From NCBI GenBank assembly GCA_014695345.1, contig JACJOC010000102.1, positions 1 to 64,000 on the forward strand: a DNA stretch of 64,000 bases. Direction: 5' to 3'. The DNA comes from Cyanobacteria bacterium FACHB-471 (GTDB taxonomy: Bacteria; Cyanobacteriota; Cyanobacteriia; Elainellales; Elainellaceae). The notes under the pieces are model-generated. The model was given only the letters and a program-made list of their open reading frames with translations. It made no database searches and was not told where the DNA came from. Made by a program: the position numbers and the translations under genes. Below are positions 37,511 through 46,943 of the stretch, piece after piece (positions within the stretch are counted from its first letter, which is position 1; each line of letters begins with the position of its first letter).

Positions 37511-37540
37511 GTTTTGACAAGATTTCGTTAGTTTTGAAAT

Positions 37541-37601
37541 CAACGCCATAGATAAAAAGCACATTGCTTAAGCTGTAATGTGCTTTTTATCTATGGCGTT
37601 G
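37541..37601 (+). terminator. 25-bp perfect hairpin after psaJ
   Basis: Perfect 25-bp arms (37541-37565 beginning CAACGCCATAGATAAAAAGC and 37577-37601) around an 11-nt loop. The arm contains an A5/T5 run, so either strand ends in U-rich RNA. It is the likely terminator of psaF-psaJ. Confidence 0.75.
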
Positions 37602-37616
37602 CTGTAAGCAACTATG

Positions 37617-37652
37617 AAATGGGCAAAGAGTGCAGACTCGTGCCCATTTTTT
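37617..37652. terminator. Second terminator in the psaJ/NFACT gap
   Basis: AAATGGGCA (37617-37625) and TGCCCATTT (37641-37649) form a 9-bp stem whose second arm runs into TTTTTT. It follows the 25-bp hairpin and faces the end of the convergent NFACT gene, so it probably works in both directions. Confidence 0.65.
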
Positions 37653-37693
37653 CATGACATACAAATCGGTGAAATACGAATCAGTATTCCGGT

Positions 37694-39406
37694 CTACTTC
37701 ACCCGCTGAGGTTGCCCCCAAATTACCCGTTCGTTTTTGTAGATGGCGATTCCAGGCTTTGCGCCTTTGGGTTTGTAGACGTGTTTAGGTTCAGTGTAAA
37801 TAATGGGAACTTGTTCGCTTTGACGAGCGCGGCTGTAGTAGGCGGTCAGGTTAGCCGTGAATTGGAGGTCTGCTTCATCAGGAACGTCACCTGCCTGAAG
37901 CCTAAGCAGCACATGGCTACCGGGAATTTCCTGAGCGTGAAACCAGAGGTCATAGTCTCCCGCCAAACGGAAAGTTAGCTGATCGTTTTGGCGGTTGTTG
38001 CGTCCAATTAGAACCTCGTGCCCCCCGGGCGTTTGCTGACGACGAAAATCGGTGCTGGGAGGGGCAGAACTACGGCGGTCAGGGGCTTCAAGATATTTTT
38101 GCTGGATCAGTTCATCGCGAATTTCTGCGAGGGAAAGGAGATCATCGGGAGTTTGGTATTGCTCTGGCTGGGAAATGGCGACTTCGACTTGCTCCAAATA
38201 AGCGATTTCTGCCTGGACTTCATCTAACAAGGGAATTAGCGCAGCTCGCGATCGCTTCAACTTCTGATGTCGTTTGTAAAGCGCTTGAGCATTTTGGACG
38301 GCATTTTTTTCTGGGTTGAGCGGAATGGTAATCGGTTTTTCGGTGGTGAAATCAGCCAGGGCGATCGCTTTCATCCCCGGTTGCCATTCGTGCAGATGCG
38401 CCATCAGCAAATCTGCCTGTTCTCGATAGTCGTCTGCCTGGTCGGACTGCTGGAGACGAGTTCGAAAGTCCTGCGCTTTAACGTTTAACTTTTTTAGAAT
38501 GTTGCTTAATTTTTGTCCAATTTGGTGGCGCAGCTGTGAAAATTCTTGCTGATTGAGCTGGTCAGTGTAGTAGCGGTTGAGCAAATCCTGCACAGACTTG
38601 ACAGGTTCAACAGTGCCCCAGCCCATAACGGTATAGCCCTGCGTCAGCCAACCCGGTTGAAACTGCTGTTGCTCTAGTGCTCGTAGCCAGGTTTGCCAGC
38701 AGTCAAATAGCTGTTGCCAGTGGCGATCGCTTAAGCTATCCGTCGGTTGATCGGGCTCCAGTTCAACAGCCTGTGCCATTGAAGCAATCAGAGTAGAACT
38801 GAGTCCCCGATAGCTTTTCAGGATATTGCGCTTTAACGAGCCAGGAACAAGACTAATTCGCTCACGCCAGCGGGATTGGGACTCACTCAAGCTGGGAGCA
38901 GGATCAGTCAGCGCGGGCGGAACTTCGTAAGGTTGCCCCGTTTGAATTGGGCGTACACTCGACTGTTGGGAACTGACCTGATGCGCCGCCGTGACGATGA
39001 GATCTTCCTGGTTAGTCAAAATCACGTTGCTGTATTTGCCCATGATCTCGACGTAAAGATGCCAGAGTGCGTCTTCGCCCGGGCGACGAGCAAACTGCAG
39101 GTCGAGAACGCGTTCCCAGGGAGCGATCGCCTTAATCGTCACCAGCGCCAACCCCTTTAGCTGATGCTGAAGCTGCTGGCTAAAGGTAAAGGTATCTGGT
39201 ACACGCGGCGGTGGGTCGCCAATGCAAACGCGAGCAGCTTGCGGATGCCAGGATAGCGTTAGCCAGGCTCGCTGATCTAAGGTTCGCAGAGCCAACGCGA
39301 TGGTGTGGCGATCGCGTTGATAGACCTGCTCTAGTCGAGCAGGCAACCAATCTGTCTGCAATTCCGCGCAGGCAGCCATGAGAGTCGTAAAGTCAACGGG
39401 TTGCAA
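37694..39406 (-). CDS. rqcH: NFACT-family (RqcH/Fbp-type) ribosome rescue factor
   Basis: Homologue of bacterial RqcH/eukaryotic NEMF, which binds stalled 50S subunits and adds C-terminal alanine tails (ribosome-associated quality control); older names are Fbp or fibronectin-binding protein. NFACT-N begins QPVDFTTLMAACAELQ and continues with a glycosylase-like core. A coiled-coil M region lies around residues 290-420. The C-terminal NFACT-R domain has GHEVLIGRNNRQND, DLWFHAQEIPGSHV and the conserved KHVYKPKGAKPG end. The gene has no ATG: TTG at 39406 gives the family-like N terminus, and a second in-frame TTG at 39424 adds six residues. Full length. Confidence 0.85.
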   Translation of the reverse strand: MQPVDFTTLMAACAELQTDWLPARLEQVYQRDRHTIALALRTLDQRAWLTLSWHPQAARVCIGDPPPRVPDTFTFSQQLQHQLKGLALVTIKAIAPWERVLDLQFARRPGEDALWHLYVEIMGKYSNVILTNQEDLIVTAAHQVSSQQSSVRPIQTGQPYEVPPALTDPAPSLSESQSRWRERISLVPGSLKRNILKSYRGLSSTLIASMAQAVELEPDQPTDSLSDRHWQQLFDCWQTWLRALEQQQFQPGWLTQGYTVMGWGTVEPVKSVQDLLNRYYTDQLNQQEFSQLRHQIGQKLSNILKKLNVKAQDFRTRLQQSDQADDYREQADLLMAHLHEWQPGMKAIALADFTTEKPITIPLNPEKNAVQNAQALYKRHQKLKRSRAALIPLLDEVQAEIAYLEQVEVAISQPEQYQTPDDLLSLAEIRDELIQQKYLEAPDRRSSAPPSTDFRRQQTPGGHEVLIGRNNRQNDQLTFRLAGDYDLWFHAQEIPGSHVLLRLQAGDVPDEADLQFTANLTAYYSRARQSEQVPIIYTEPKHVYKPKGAKPGIAIYKNERVIWGQPQRVK

Positions 39407-39657
39407 AGCAGAACATCTCTTCAATCACAACAAAATTGAGTCAGTCGCTTCATTCAATTTGAGAAATTTCAATTAGAATGGCTAGCCGATCATAGGCTCT
39501 TAAGTCAAAGAATTTATGCCAAAAGGTAGAAAAAACGGAGAATAAAAGGAAAGAACGGGGATTTTCGGGAATTTAAGCTTGTTGGTCATTTTTTTTGTCG
39601 ATAGTATTGAGATTAAGACTTTTTAAACCTTTACTCGGCTAGGTCATTCTATTTATT

Positions 39658-39921
39658 ATGGACATTAAGCTGATCAATATCGGTTTTGGTAACATCGTAT
39701 CCGCCAACCGAGTGATAGCTATTGTGAGTCCAGAATCCGCCCCTATTAAACGTATCATTACTGACGCTCGCGATCGCGGACAGCTTGTTGATGCTACATA
39801 CGGTCGTCGTACTCGGGCAGTGATTATTACTGATTCTGGTCACATTATTCTTTCTGCAATTCAACCCGAAACCGTTGCTAATCGTTTTGTGGTTAGTAAA
39901 GACGGTGCAAGCGATGATTAA
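39658..39921 (+). CDS. remA: RemA/DUF370 family regulator
   Basis: An 87-residue RemA-type protein, in Bacillus a DNA-binding regulator of matrix genes that forms ring-shaped oligomers. The hallmark [24 protein letters not shown] is intact, followed by [19 protein letters not shown]. The role in cyanobacteria is unclear. It has its own promoter region and lies next to the NFACT gene, which is transcribed away from it. Confidence 0.9.
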   Translation: MDIKLINIGFGNIVSANRVIAIVSPESAPIKRIITDARDRGQLVDATYGRRTRAVIITDSGHIILSAIQPETVANRFVVSKDGASDD

Positions 39922-40291
39922 AACTGATTTTTTTAAGCGGTTGCTACTTCCTAAATCGCTCACAAAACATTCAAGGTGAGGGCATAAGTTTGACCCAGAA
40001 TTTGAGGCAAGTATTAACTAACTTAGTGCAGTAAAACTATATTTCTATCTAAATGCAGCGTTGCTTACCAAAGCATTTTAGGTCGTGCTGAAATAGACTA
40101 GCGATCGCACTCAACCTATTAAATCACCTACTCCTAACTCAACTTTAGGAAAAGCCGAACCCAAAAACATTCCCCTGGTTGAAACGTTTTGATAGTTTGA
40201 TATCCATCGGATGGACACTTCAGATGGACATTTTGGTAAGTCAGGCACTATCGCTTAAAAGTGTGTTGCCTAAAAATGTGTTTTGAGCAGG
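39922..40291. other. 370 bases without a gene
   Basis: Between remA and the convergent dehydrogenase. Contains only short AT-rich frames; a doubled GATGGACA stretch occurs near 40211-40230. No terminator hairpin is obvious. Confidence 0.4.
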
Positions 40292-41368
40292 CTACGAAAT
40301 TTTCACAGTAGCATTGGTACTGAGATTAATGTCGCAGTGTTCCCACACTTGCCCATCCATTGCCATTTGTTCAATTTGGCTAGCCAGGCGCAAAGCTTTA
40401 AGGGCTTGTTCCCCTCCTACCGAAGGTTGGTTTCCCCCTCGAACACAGTGGACAAAATGCTCTAGCTCAGCATGAAGCGGTTCAATATTGCTGGTGTAAA
40501 CTTTTTCGATCAACCCATCCTGCCGATAAAGCACCTGCCCATAGTCCGTCAGGCAATTTGCGGTCGTTTGGCGGTGGATCAGGATTTCATTGTTGAGAAA
40601 ATCTGCCTCAGTCAAAGAATTTTTGCAGTGAGCGGCAATGCGGCGAATCTTTCGATGCGTTACCTTGCTAGCCGTTAGGGTTGCAACGATGCCATTAGCA
40701 AAGCCCAAGGTAGCAGTCACATAATCTAGATAGCCTGAATCTGCGGCTCGACTGCCACTAGCTGTCAGCTTGGCGATGGGCGCACCTGCTAGCTCTAGCA
40801 GCAGATCAATATCATGAATCATCAGATCTAGCACGACCGAAACATCGTTGGCTCGGTCAGAATAAGGGCTCATGCGATGAGCCTCTAATGCCAGCAATTC
40901 TTCAGTATTCAGCACTTTGCTGAGTTCCTGAAAAGCAGGGTTAAAGCGCTCTATGTGACCGACCTGCAAAATACAGTGTGATTCCGCAGCAGCGTTGACG
41001 AGTGATTCGGCTTCAGCAATGCTGGCGGCGATCGGTTTTTCGATGAGTACATGCACGCCTGCATGAAGGCAGGTCAGTCCTACGACGTGGTGCAACAGCG
41101 TTGGAACGGCAATGCAAACCGCATCAACATGTTTGAGTAACTCGCGATAGTCTTCAAAAAAGCGGGCGCGATATTTGCTAGCAGTATCTAGACCTCGCTC
41201 AACGTTTACATCTGAGACACCTACAAGCTCGACATCTTTTAGCAGACTGAGAACTCTAGTATGCTTTTGTCCCATGCTGCCGACTCCGATCACACCAACC
41301 CGAATGGGCTCAGGTTGGCTGCGCTGTAAGTGGGAACTGGCACACCCCACAGAGGTACTCTCTTGCAC
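40292..41368 (-). CDS. Gfo/Idh/MocA-family oxidoreductase
   Basis: A 358-residue NAD(P)-dependent sugar dehydrogenase-type protein. The Rossmann start (RVGVIGVGSMGQKHTRVL), the EKPI motif (HVLIEKPIAASIAEAE) with catalytic Lys, and VVLDLMIHDIDLLLELAG with the His of the active site are all present. The C-terminal domain matches UDP-GlcNAc 3-dehydrogenase-like members. The start is a GTG at 41368. The substrate is not determinable and no nucleotide-sugar genes are adjacent. Confidence 0.85.
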   Translation of the reverse strand: MQESTSVGCASSHLQRSQPEPIRVGVIGVGSMGQKHTRVLSLLKDVELVGVSDVNVERGLDTASKYRARFFEDYRELLKHVDAVCIAVPTLLHHVVGLTCLHAGVHVLIEKPIAASIAEAESLVNAAAESHCILQVGHIERFNPAFQELSKVLNTEELLALEAHRMSPYSDRANDVSVVLDLMIHDIDLLLELAGAPIAKLTASGSRAADSGYLDYVTATLGFANGIVATLTASKVTHRKIRRIAAHCKNSLTEADFLNNEILIHRQTTANCLTDYGQVLYRQDGLIEKVYTSNIEPLHAELEHFVHCVRGGNQPSVGGEQALKALRLASQIEQMAMDGQVWEHCDINLSTNATVKIS

Positions 41369-41750
41369 TCCTGTTGTCTCCTACACCATGAAATCACGCC
41401 GAAAAAGTGACTGCTGTGCAGTCGTCAGACCAACCAGATAGTATCACGATGGTCTTTATATAAAGAATTCCGAAGTTTGGTTTAAATCGAATACGGTGCT
41501 TCCATTTATTGTGCAACGCGACTGACTTTGCTTTACTAAAAATGTGTCAGTTTTCTTCCTGGCTACGCTTTTCTGTTTGTGACGCAATTGAGATTGAGGG
41601 GATGCGTTACTCTGAAGAGGTAGATAGCGATCCTCTTGACGTCATATTCTGCTTGATCCGGTGTAATGATTTAGAAAAGTCGTCCCTCTGGCAATCGCGT
41701 AGGACGATCTTGGCTTAGGCTAAGAGTGATTATGTATTTGTCTGCACCTC
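41369..41750. other. Divergent intergenic region of 382 bases
   Basis: Presumably contains the promoters of the MocA-type gene and the response regulator. One reading frame on the plus strand (41509-41718) lacks family-like features and is not called. No operator is recognised. Confidence 0.4.
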
Positions 41751-42416
41751 ATGCCCCTGACCATCCTTGTTGCTGATGATGATCCTGGCACTCGTTTGTC
41801 AATCAGTGACTACCTCGAACTTTCTGGATATTTAGTTGTTTCGGCTGAGGATGGTCGAAAGGCTTTGGCTATGGTCGATCAATATCAGCCCCATCTGATT
41901 GTGACAGATATCACAATGCCGCAGATGGATGGCTATGAATTAGTAAGACAGGTGCGCCGACAGCCAGCGTTTCGGCTATTGCCTGTGATTTTTTTGACCG
42001 CTCGCACCAATACTCAAGAGCGAATTCTAGGCTATCAGCTTGGCTGTGATGCCTATTTGCCGAAGCCTTTTGATTTAGAAGAATTGGGAGCCGTAATTCG
42101 TAACTTGCTGGAGCGGGTGCAGATGATTCAGCTAGATTGGCGAATGCGACCGCCCACCACAGAAGCCGAAAGTCCACATCTACCCAACGAACAACCTAAG
42201 TCAAGTGCGATCGCCATTGCCCTCGATCTCACTCCTCGCGAATGGGAAGTGCTAGATCTGCTAACGGACGGGCTTTCTAACTCTCAGATTGGCGATCGCC
42301 TTCACCTAAGTTCGCGCACTGTCGAAAAATATGTCAGCAGCCTGCTCCGCAAAACCGAAACTAACAATCGAGCCGAGCTAGTACGGTTTGCGATGGAGCA
42401 TCACTTGGTGGAGTAG
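41751..42416 (+). CDS. rre1: Rre1/Ycf29-type response regulator
   Basis: A 221-residue NarL/FixJ-family regulator. The receiver domain has ADDDP at the start, the phosphorylated Asp at residue 53 (VTDITMPQMDGYE), FLTA and the KPF Lys. A linker rich in Pro/Glu follows, then a LuxR-type helix-turn-helix (LTPREWEVLDLLTDGLSNSQIGDRLHLSSRTVEKYVSSLLRK). The receiver and HTH strings closely resemble cyanobacterial Rre1/plastid Ycf29, which in Synechocystis responds to stress with Hik34. The orthology is a judgement from pattern. No histidine kinase is adjacent, as is usual for this group. Confidence 0.78.
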   Translation: MPLTILVADDDPGTRLSISDYLELSGYLVVSAEDGRKALAMVDQYQPHLIVTDITMPQMDGYELVRQVRRQPAFRLLPVIFLTARTNTQERILGYQLGCDAYLPKPFDLEELGAVIRNLLERVQMIQLDWRMRPPTTEAESPHLPNEQPKSSAIAIALDLTPREWEVLDLLTDGLSNSQIGDRLHLSSRTVEKYVSSLLRKTETNNRAELVRFAMEHHLVE

Positions 42417-42453
42417 AGATGAAGGACTAATGAAGGACGGGAAATGAACCGCT

Positions 42454-42927
42454 TCATATCTCATCCTTTACCTTCTCCAGTAGCCCCTCACAGGCATCCA
42501 GCAGCAAATTGATCACATAATTGAAACCTTCAGTGCCGCCGTAGTAAGGATCGGGAACTTCCTGATCGGGATGATGGCGGCAAAAGTCGCACATCAGCTT
42601 AACCTTGTCGCCATATTGTTCTTTGAGGTCGAGCGTTAAGATGTCGCGACGATTTTCTTTGTCCATCGCCAAGATCAGGTCAAATTTCTCGAAATCTTCA
42701 GGATGAAATTGACGAGCTTGACCGGTGAGGGTGATACCGCGTTTGTTGGCAGCAGCGGACATGCGGCGATCGGGTGGGCTGCCAATGTGGTAGCTAGAGG
42801 TGCCAGCCGAGTCGCAGACAATCTGGTCACTCAATCCTTCCTGCTGAATCAGATGATCCATGATGTTTTCGGCAGAAGGAGAGCGGCAAATATTTCCCAG
42901 GCAAACAAATAGTAACTTGTAAGGCAT
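42454..42927 (-). CDS. Low-molecular-weight protein tyrosine phosphatase
   Basis: A 157-residue phosphatase that removes phosphate from tyrosine (or related) residues. The P-loop CLGNICRS (nucleophile Cys9, Arg15) and the general acid in DPYYGG (near 126) are intact, with the family's LILAMD segment between. Normal length. It is divergent from a tRNA gene and convergent with the response regulator. In bacteria such enzymes often act in polysaccharide control, but no partner kinase is seen. Confidence 0.92.
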   Translation of the reverse strand: MPYKLLFVCLGNICRSPSAENIMDHLIQQEGLSDQIVCDSAGTSSYHIGSPPDRRMSAAANKRGITLTGQARQFHPEDFEKFDLILAMDKENRRDILTLDLKEQYGDKVKLMCDFCRHHPDQEVPDPYYGGTEGFNYVINLLLDACEGLLEKVKDEI

Positions 42928-42944
42928 GAAAATCCTATAAATGC

Positions 42945-42950
42945 TATACT
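42945..42950 (+). promoter_or_regulatory. -10 element of tRNA-Arg
   Basis: TATACT, 14 bases before the mature tRNA 5' end. No good -35 with 17-bp spacing is seen, which is common for cyanobacterial promoters. Confidence 0.5.
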
Positions 42951-42964
42951 CGCTTCAGGTTTAA

Positions 42965-43037
42965 GGGCATGTAGCTCAGTGGATAGAGCATCAGGTTCCG
43001 GTCCTGAGGGTCGGGGGTTCGAATCCCTCCATGCTCG
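42965..43037 (+). tRNA. tRNA-Arg (CCG)
   Basis: A 73-base cloverleaf: 7-bp acceptor stem (GGGCATG with CATGCTC, one G-U), D arm (GCTCAGTGGATAGAGC), anticodon stem TCAGG/CCTGA with loop TTCCGGT (anticodon CCG, reading CGG), T arm with TTCGAAT. Discriminator G; the CCA end is not encoded. The reverse complement of the tRNA can be read as a spurious peptide (RDSNPRPSGPEPDALSTELH), a well-known false gene. Confidence 0.93.
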
Positions 43038-43041
43038 TACT

Positions 43042-44355
43042 TTACAAGAGATTCGCACGTAGAAAGTCAATGAACTGGCGGGCAGTGCGACCCGATCGCC
43101 CATTGTGACGGGTTGCCCATTGCAGCGCCTGATATTCCAGTTCCTGGGCTGTCAAGGGAATTTCTGCCAGACTTGCCAGGTGGTGCACGATCGCCAAATA
43201 GGTTTTTTGATCTGCAGGTTCAAAAGTAAGCGTTAAGCCAAAGCGATCGCTAAACGAGAGCTTTTCTTGCACCGTATCCCAGTTATGAATTTCGTCTGCG
43301 TCGCTGGGACGGGGGCGATCGCCAAAAAACTCACGAATCAAATGCCGTCGATTAGAAGTGGCGTAAACCACCATGTTCTGCGGTCGAGCCGTTAGGTTTC
43401 CTTCGAGAACGACTTTAAGCGCTTTATAAGCGTCTTCATCTTCCTCAAAGGACAAATCGTCTACAAAGATAATGAATTTTTGTGGCACTCCTCGCAACTG
43501 ATCCACAATGGCAGGCAAATCTTGAAGGTCAGCCTTTGCTACCTCAATTAGCCGCAAGCCCTGCTCTGCATAGCGAGTCAGCATCGCCTTCACCAGTGAC
43601 GATTTGCCCGAGCCGCGACTGCCATAAAGCAACACATGCAGCGCTGGATAGCCCGCCAGTAGCGCTTCTGTGTTCTTAATTAATGCTTCCTGCTGCGCCT
43701 CGTAGCCCGTCAATTCCTTGAGTCGCACCAGGTCGGGACAGGGAATTCCTGTGAGCTTGCCAAACTGCCAACGCGCGGCGCGATATTCAGAAAACAGTCC
43801 GGCTCCAGCTTTGCGGTAATAGGCAGCTAAATCTTCCAGCACGCCTGACCAATCTTCAATGCCTTCTAGCTTGACCCACAGCGGTAACTTGCGAATGCCT
43901 CCTAACCCCGCCTGAGGATGTCCCGTGCGAGTTTGATTCCAGGCTGTTGGGGCAACGGGCAGTGCTGCTGCTGCCTGTACCCACTGGCTAAGTTGCTGAC
44001 CACTACAGGCATAGAGATGTTGCAAAACCTGTAAATCGTGCTGGGCAGCCGCCAGTAAGGGTGGCGGCAAGCTAGCTAAATCGGTTCGCTGAGCCTGCTG
44101 GCTAAAGGGATTTTCAGCCCGGAGGAGCTGCGTCAACAGGTGATCTTGCCAGCTTTGCCGCTGAATTGCCAGAGCATTAAACCAATCGCCATAGGCTCGA
44201 AGACAGTTTATGCCGTCGGAGTCAGGTTGCCGCAAAGCTTGCAGCAGGTTAAGAAAAGCTACTCCAACTTCGCTGCTAAGGACAGACTGGTAAATTAGCA
44301 AAGAAGCGGCTTGCCGCTGAAGAAATTGAATTGGGTGAGTGACTTGGGCATCCAT
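43042..44355 (-). CDS. DUF815 AAA ATPase
   Basis: A 437-residue protein. The N-terminal helical half (Gln/Ala/Leu-rich) is followed by an AAA ATPase of the DUF815 group: Walker A GSRGSGKSSLVKAML (near 245), Walker B FIIFVDDLSFEEDEDAY, a sensor-like ATSNRRHLIREFF and an arginine-finger region FGDRPRP...DEIHNWDTVQEKLSFSDRFGL. The function is unknown; the family is related to DnaA/Cdc48-like loaders. It ends four bases from the convergent tRNA-Arg. Confidence 0.85.
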   Translation of the reverse strand: MDAQVTHPIQFLQRQAASLLIYQSVLSSEVGVAFLNLLQALRQPDSDGINCLRAYGDWFNALAIQRQSWQDHLLTQLLRAENPFSQQAQRTDLASLPPPLLAAAQHDLQVLQHLYACSGQQLSQWVQAAAALPVAPTAWNQTRTGHPQAGLGGIRKLPLWVKLEGIEDWSGVLEDLAAYYRKAGAGLFSEYRAARWQFGKLTGIPCPDLVRLKELTGYEAQQEALIKNTEALLAGYPALHVLLYGSRGSGKSSLVKAMLTRYAEQGLRLIEVAKADLQDLPAIVDQLRGVPQKFIIFVDDLSFEEDEDAYKALKVVLEGNLTARPQNMVVYATSNRRHLIREFFGDRPRPSDADEIHNWDTVQEKLSFSDRFGLTLTFEPADQKTYLAIVHHLASLAEIPLTAQELEYQALQWATRHNGRSGRTARQFIDFLRANLL

Positions 44356-44435
44356 TTCATTACTGTAAATGGGCGCGTGTTACTCCGCTAGAATTTAATC
44401 CCTAAATCCTTAAAATCCAAAAAATCCAAGAACCT

Positions 44436-44744
44436 ATGAATTTAGCTATTGTGGCGGCGATCGCTTACGGCATCCTTTCTATCGTGGGCGGCATCATCGG
44501 CTACGTTCAGGCGCAGAGCAAAACTTCTCTTATTTCGGGTAGCGTCAGCGGCGCACTGCTGATTTTGGCTGGCATCTTGTCCTTAGCTGGAATTAGTGGA
44601 GGGCTATGGCTAGCGGCGCTCGTGACGGTTGCACTCATCATCGTTTTTGCAGTGCGGCTATCCAAAACGCGTAAATTCATGCCTGCTGGACTCATGATCA
44701 TTGCTGGAGCCGTAGCATTCATTCCCATTCTGCAAAACTTGTAG
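44436..44744 (+). CDS. TMEM14-family small membrane protein
   Basis: A 102-residue protein of four hydrophobic segments with the TMEM14 glycine-rich pattern (AIAYGILSIVGGIIGYVQAQSKTSLISG, LLILAGILSLAGISGGLWLAA, FMPAGLMIIAGAVAFIPIL). Plastid homologues (FAX proteins) export fatty acids. It may move lipid or fatty acid across a membrane, by inference only. Confidence 0.85.
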   Translation: MNLAIVAAIAYGILSIVGGIIGYVQAQSKTSLISGSVSGALLILAGILSLAGISGGLWLAALVTVALIIVFAVRLSKTRKFMPAGLMIIAGAVAFIPILQNL

Positions 44745-44944
44745 GGAGTGATGGCCGTCTGGTCATAGCTCTTCATCTCTTACTTTCTCATCCTCCATCC
44801 TTCCTCTCTATTGGCCGATATTCCCTTATCCCTGTAGGCCGATGAAGATCTAGAGCACAGTGAGAACAATAGAGCTGTACGCAAAAGCACGAAACACAGC
44901 TTACTGAATGCAGGTTAAAACCTGCTAGGCAGAAGGAGAAAGTT

Positions 44945-45532
44945 ATGACTATTGGTCAATACGGACGTGCTATTGGAGTCTTCTCCAGTCGTCAAGATGC
45001 AGAAATGGCTCTACAAGAGCTAAGAGATGCAGGTTTCAACATGGATCGGGTTTCGATCATTGCTCGTAATGCAAAGGGCAAAGATCAAATATCTGATGCT
45101 GACATGAATCCGAAGGAAGAGCAGGTGAAAGGCGGCGCTGGAGCCGGAGCCGTTGCAGGTTCTGCCACTGGTGGACTGCTGGGCTTAATCGGTGGATTGG
45201 GAGTTTTGGCAATTCCCGGAGTTGGACCTGCTGCTGAAGTCGGTATTGTGCTAGCTAATACTCTGCTGGGCAGTGGAATTGGTGCCGCAGGGGGCAGTTT
45301 GGTTGGTGCGTTGATTGGTTGGGGAGTTCCCGAAGATCGGGCGCAGTACTACGGCGATCGCCTCGAACAGGGAGACTACGTTTTAGTTCTGGAAGGTTCG
45401 TCAGACGATGTCCGCACTGCCGAAGCGATTTTGAACAATCGAGGAATTCGGGATTGGGACTTCTATGGCATTCCAGGAGCTGTTGGGAACCCCGCTGCGG
45501 GTATCAGTAGCCCAACGCCAGGACGGTTCTAG
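44945..45532 (+). CDS. General stress protein 17M-like, glycine-zipper protein
   Basis: A 195-residue protein. The N-terminal domain (AIGVFSSRQDAEMALQELRDAGFNMDRVSIIARN) is the general stress protein 17M/YflT-type fold. A Gly/Ala-rich segment (AGAGAVAGSATGGLLGLIGGLGVLAIPGVGP ... GSGIGAAGGSLVGALIGWGV) forms a glycine zipper that could insert into membranes. The end is a second copy-like half with VLVLEGSSDDVRTAEAILNNRG. An AGGAGAAAG RBS precedes the ATG. Stress-related by homology only. Confidence 0.8.
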   Translation: MTIGQYGRAIGVFSSRQDAEMALQELRDAGFNMDRVSIIARNAKGKDQISDADMNPKEEQVKGGAGAGAVAGSATGGLLGLIGGLGVLAIPGVGPAAEVGIVLANTLLGSGIGAAGGSLVGALIGWGVPEDRAQYYGDRLEQGDYVLVLEGSSDDVRTAEAILNNRGIRDWDFYGIPGAVGNPAAGISSPTPGRF

Positions 45533-45565
45533 TATTGGGTGCGTCGGATAATAGCCAATAGGCTG

Positions 45566-45586
45566 GGGCACCTTTTGTCGGTGCCC
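45566..45586 (+). terminator. Rho-independent terminator
   Basis: GGGCACC (45566-45572) and GGTGCCC (45580-45586) form a GC-rich stem with a TTTTGTC loop, followed by TTATCTGCTTTTG, 33 bp past the stop of the glycine-zipper gene. Confidence 0.6.
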
Positions 45587-45629
45587 TTATCTGCTTTTGT
45601 TTTCCCGCTCCTGCTCCTTCTAATGATCT

Positions 45630-46817
45630 CTAGTTGGAAGACTGCAGCGCTTCTACAAGTTGCTGAATCTGAGAAGGCTGATGTGTTGCCATGACGGTGA
45701 TGCGAATGCGGCTAGTCGGTACAGTGGGCGGGCGGATAGCGGCGGCAAAAATGCCCTGCTCTTGAAGATGCTGACCAATAGCGATCGCCTTTTCTGCATC
45801 GGATACCTGTAGACAAAGAATGGGTGACTCACTGGGAATCAGTTTGAAGCGATTGGAGAAAGCGTTATCTGAACAACCGTGGATCTGTTGCTGAAGCTGG
45901 TGAACGTTTTGCCAAAGCTGCTGACGGCGTACTGGCTCTTGCTGAATGATAGCGATCGCCTCTAGCGCAGCAGCAGTATCAGCGGGAGACAGCCCAGTAG
46001 TGTAGATCCATCCGGGCGATCGGTTTCGCAAAAAGTCAATCAGTTCTGCACTGCCCGTCACATACCCGCCCAGGCTCCCCAACGCCTTGCTCAAGGTGCC
46101 TACCTGAATCAGCGATCGCCCAGTGCAACCAAAGTGCTCGACACAGCCCGCCCCTGTTTCCCCCAAAACGCCCGTCGCGTGAGCCTCATCGACCAGCACC
46201 ATACAGCCAAACTGGTCTACCAGATTTAATAACTCTGGCAGCGGACACAGATCGCCATCCATGCTAAAAACGCTATCGGTGATGATCAGGCAACGTCGAA
46301 AGCGGTCGCGCTGCTGAGCCAGCTTCGTCTGCAAATCTGCCAGGTCACAGTGAGCATATTCCAGCACCGTTGCCTTGCTGAGAACTGCCCCGTTTTTCAA
46401 GCTAGAGTGGTTGTATTCGTCCGATAAGACCAAGTCCCGTTGCCCTACTAGAGCAGCAATTGTCCCCAGGTTTGCCAGATAGCCAGAGCTAAACACCAGC
46501 GCGTCTTCAGTTTGCTTTAGCTTGGCGATCGCCCCTTCTAACTGTCGATGCAATGATCGATGTCCGGTGATTAAGCGAGAACCTGTACTGCCCGTGCCAA
46601 ACTCCTGAGTCGCAGCGATCGCCGCCCGGATCAGCCGCTCATCTGCCGCCAGCCCCAGGTAGTCGTTACTGGCAAAATTCAAGACCTTGCGTCCATCTAG
46701 CCTGACAACTGCACCCGATCTCCCCTCTACCGTCCTGACAGCGCGATACCAATTTGCCCGTCGGATCGTCTGCATCGCTTGCCCAATCCAAGCATAAGGA
46801 CTTGCCTCATCCCTCAT
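45630..46817 (-). CDS. bioF: 8-amino-7-oxononanoate synthase
   Basis: PLP-dependent alpha-oxoamine synthase of biotin synthesis, condensing pimeloyl-ACP/CoA with L-alanine. The 395-residue protein has [16 protein letters not shown], the [11 protein letters not shown] loop, [10 protein letters not shown] and the PLP lysine in [14 protein letters not shown] (near 240). Full length. Other bio genes are absent from the window. Divergent from the propeller-transglutaminase gene across 126 bp. Confidence 0.92.
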   Translation of the reverse strand: MRDEASPYAWIGQAMQTIRRANWYRAVRTVEGRSGAVVRLDGRKVLNFASNDYLGLAADERLIRAAIAATQEFGTGSTGSRLITGHRSLHRQLEGAIAKLKQTEDALVFSSGYLANLGTIAALVGQRDLVLSDEYNHSSLKNGAVLSKATVLEYAHCDLADLQTKLAQQRDRFRRCLIITDSVFSMDGDLCPLPELLNLVDQFGCMVLVDEAHATGVLGETGAGCVEHFGCTGRSLIQVGTLSKALGSLGGYVTGSAELIDFLRNRSPGWIYTTGLSPADTAAALEAIAIIQQEPVRRQQLWQNVHQLQQQIHGCSDNAFSNRFKLIPSESPILCLQVSDAEKAIAIGQHLQEQGIFAAAIRPPTVPTSRIRITVMATHQPSQIQQLVEALQSSN

Positions 46818-46943
46818 CCTTTATCCCTCATCTTCTCATCTCTCATCCTGCCAAACCTGCTTGCCTCAATACATTAGCAGTCCAAGAGTTTTGTTTATGA
46901 TGAGAAGGATTTCACCCCATCGCCCTACCACCGCTCGCCTATT

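Noticed and set aside
41509-41718. Plus-strand 69-codon frame
   Set aside because: In the divergent gap before the response regulator; no RBS, no family features and unusual residue content.
42849-43103. Minus-strand frame with RDSNPRPSGPEPDALSTELH
   Set aside because: It is the reverse reading of tRNA-Arg(CCG), a well-known false gene.
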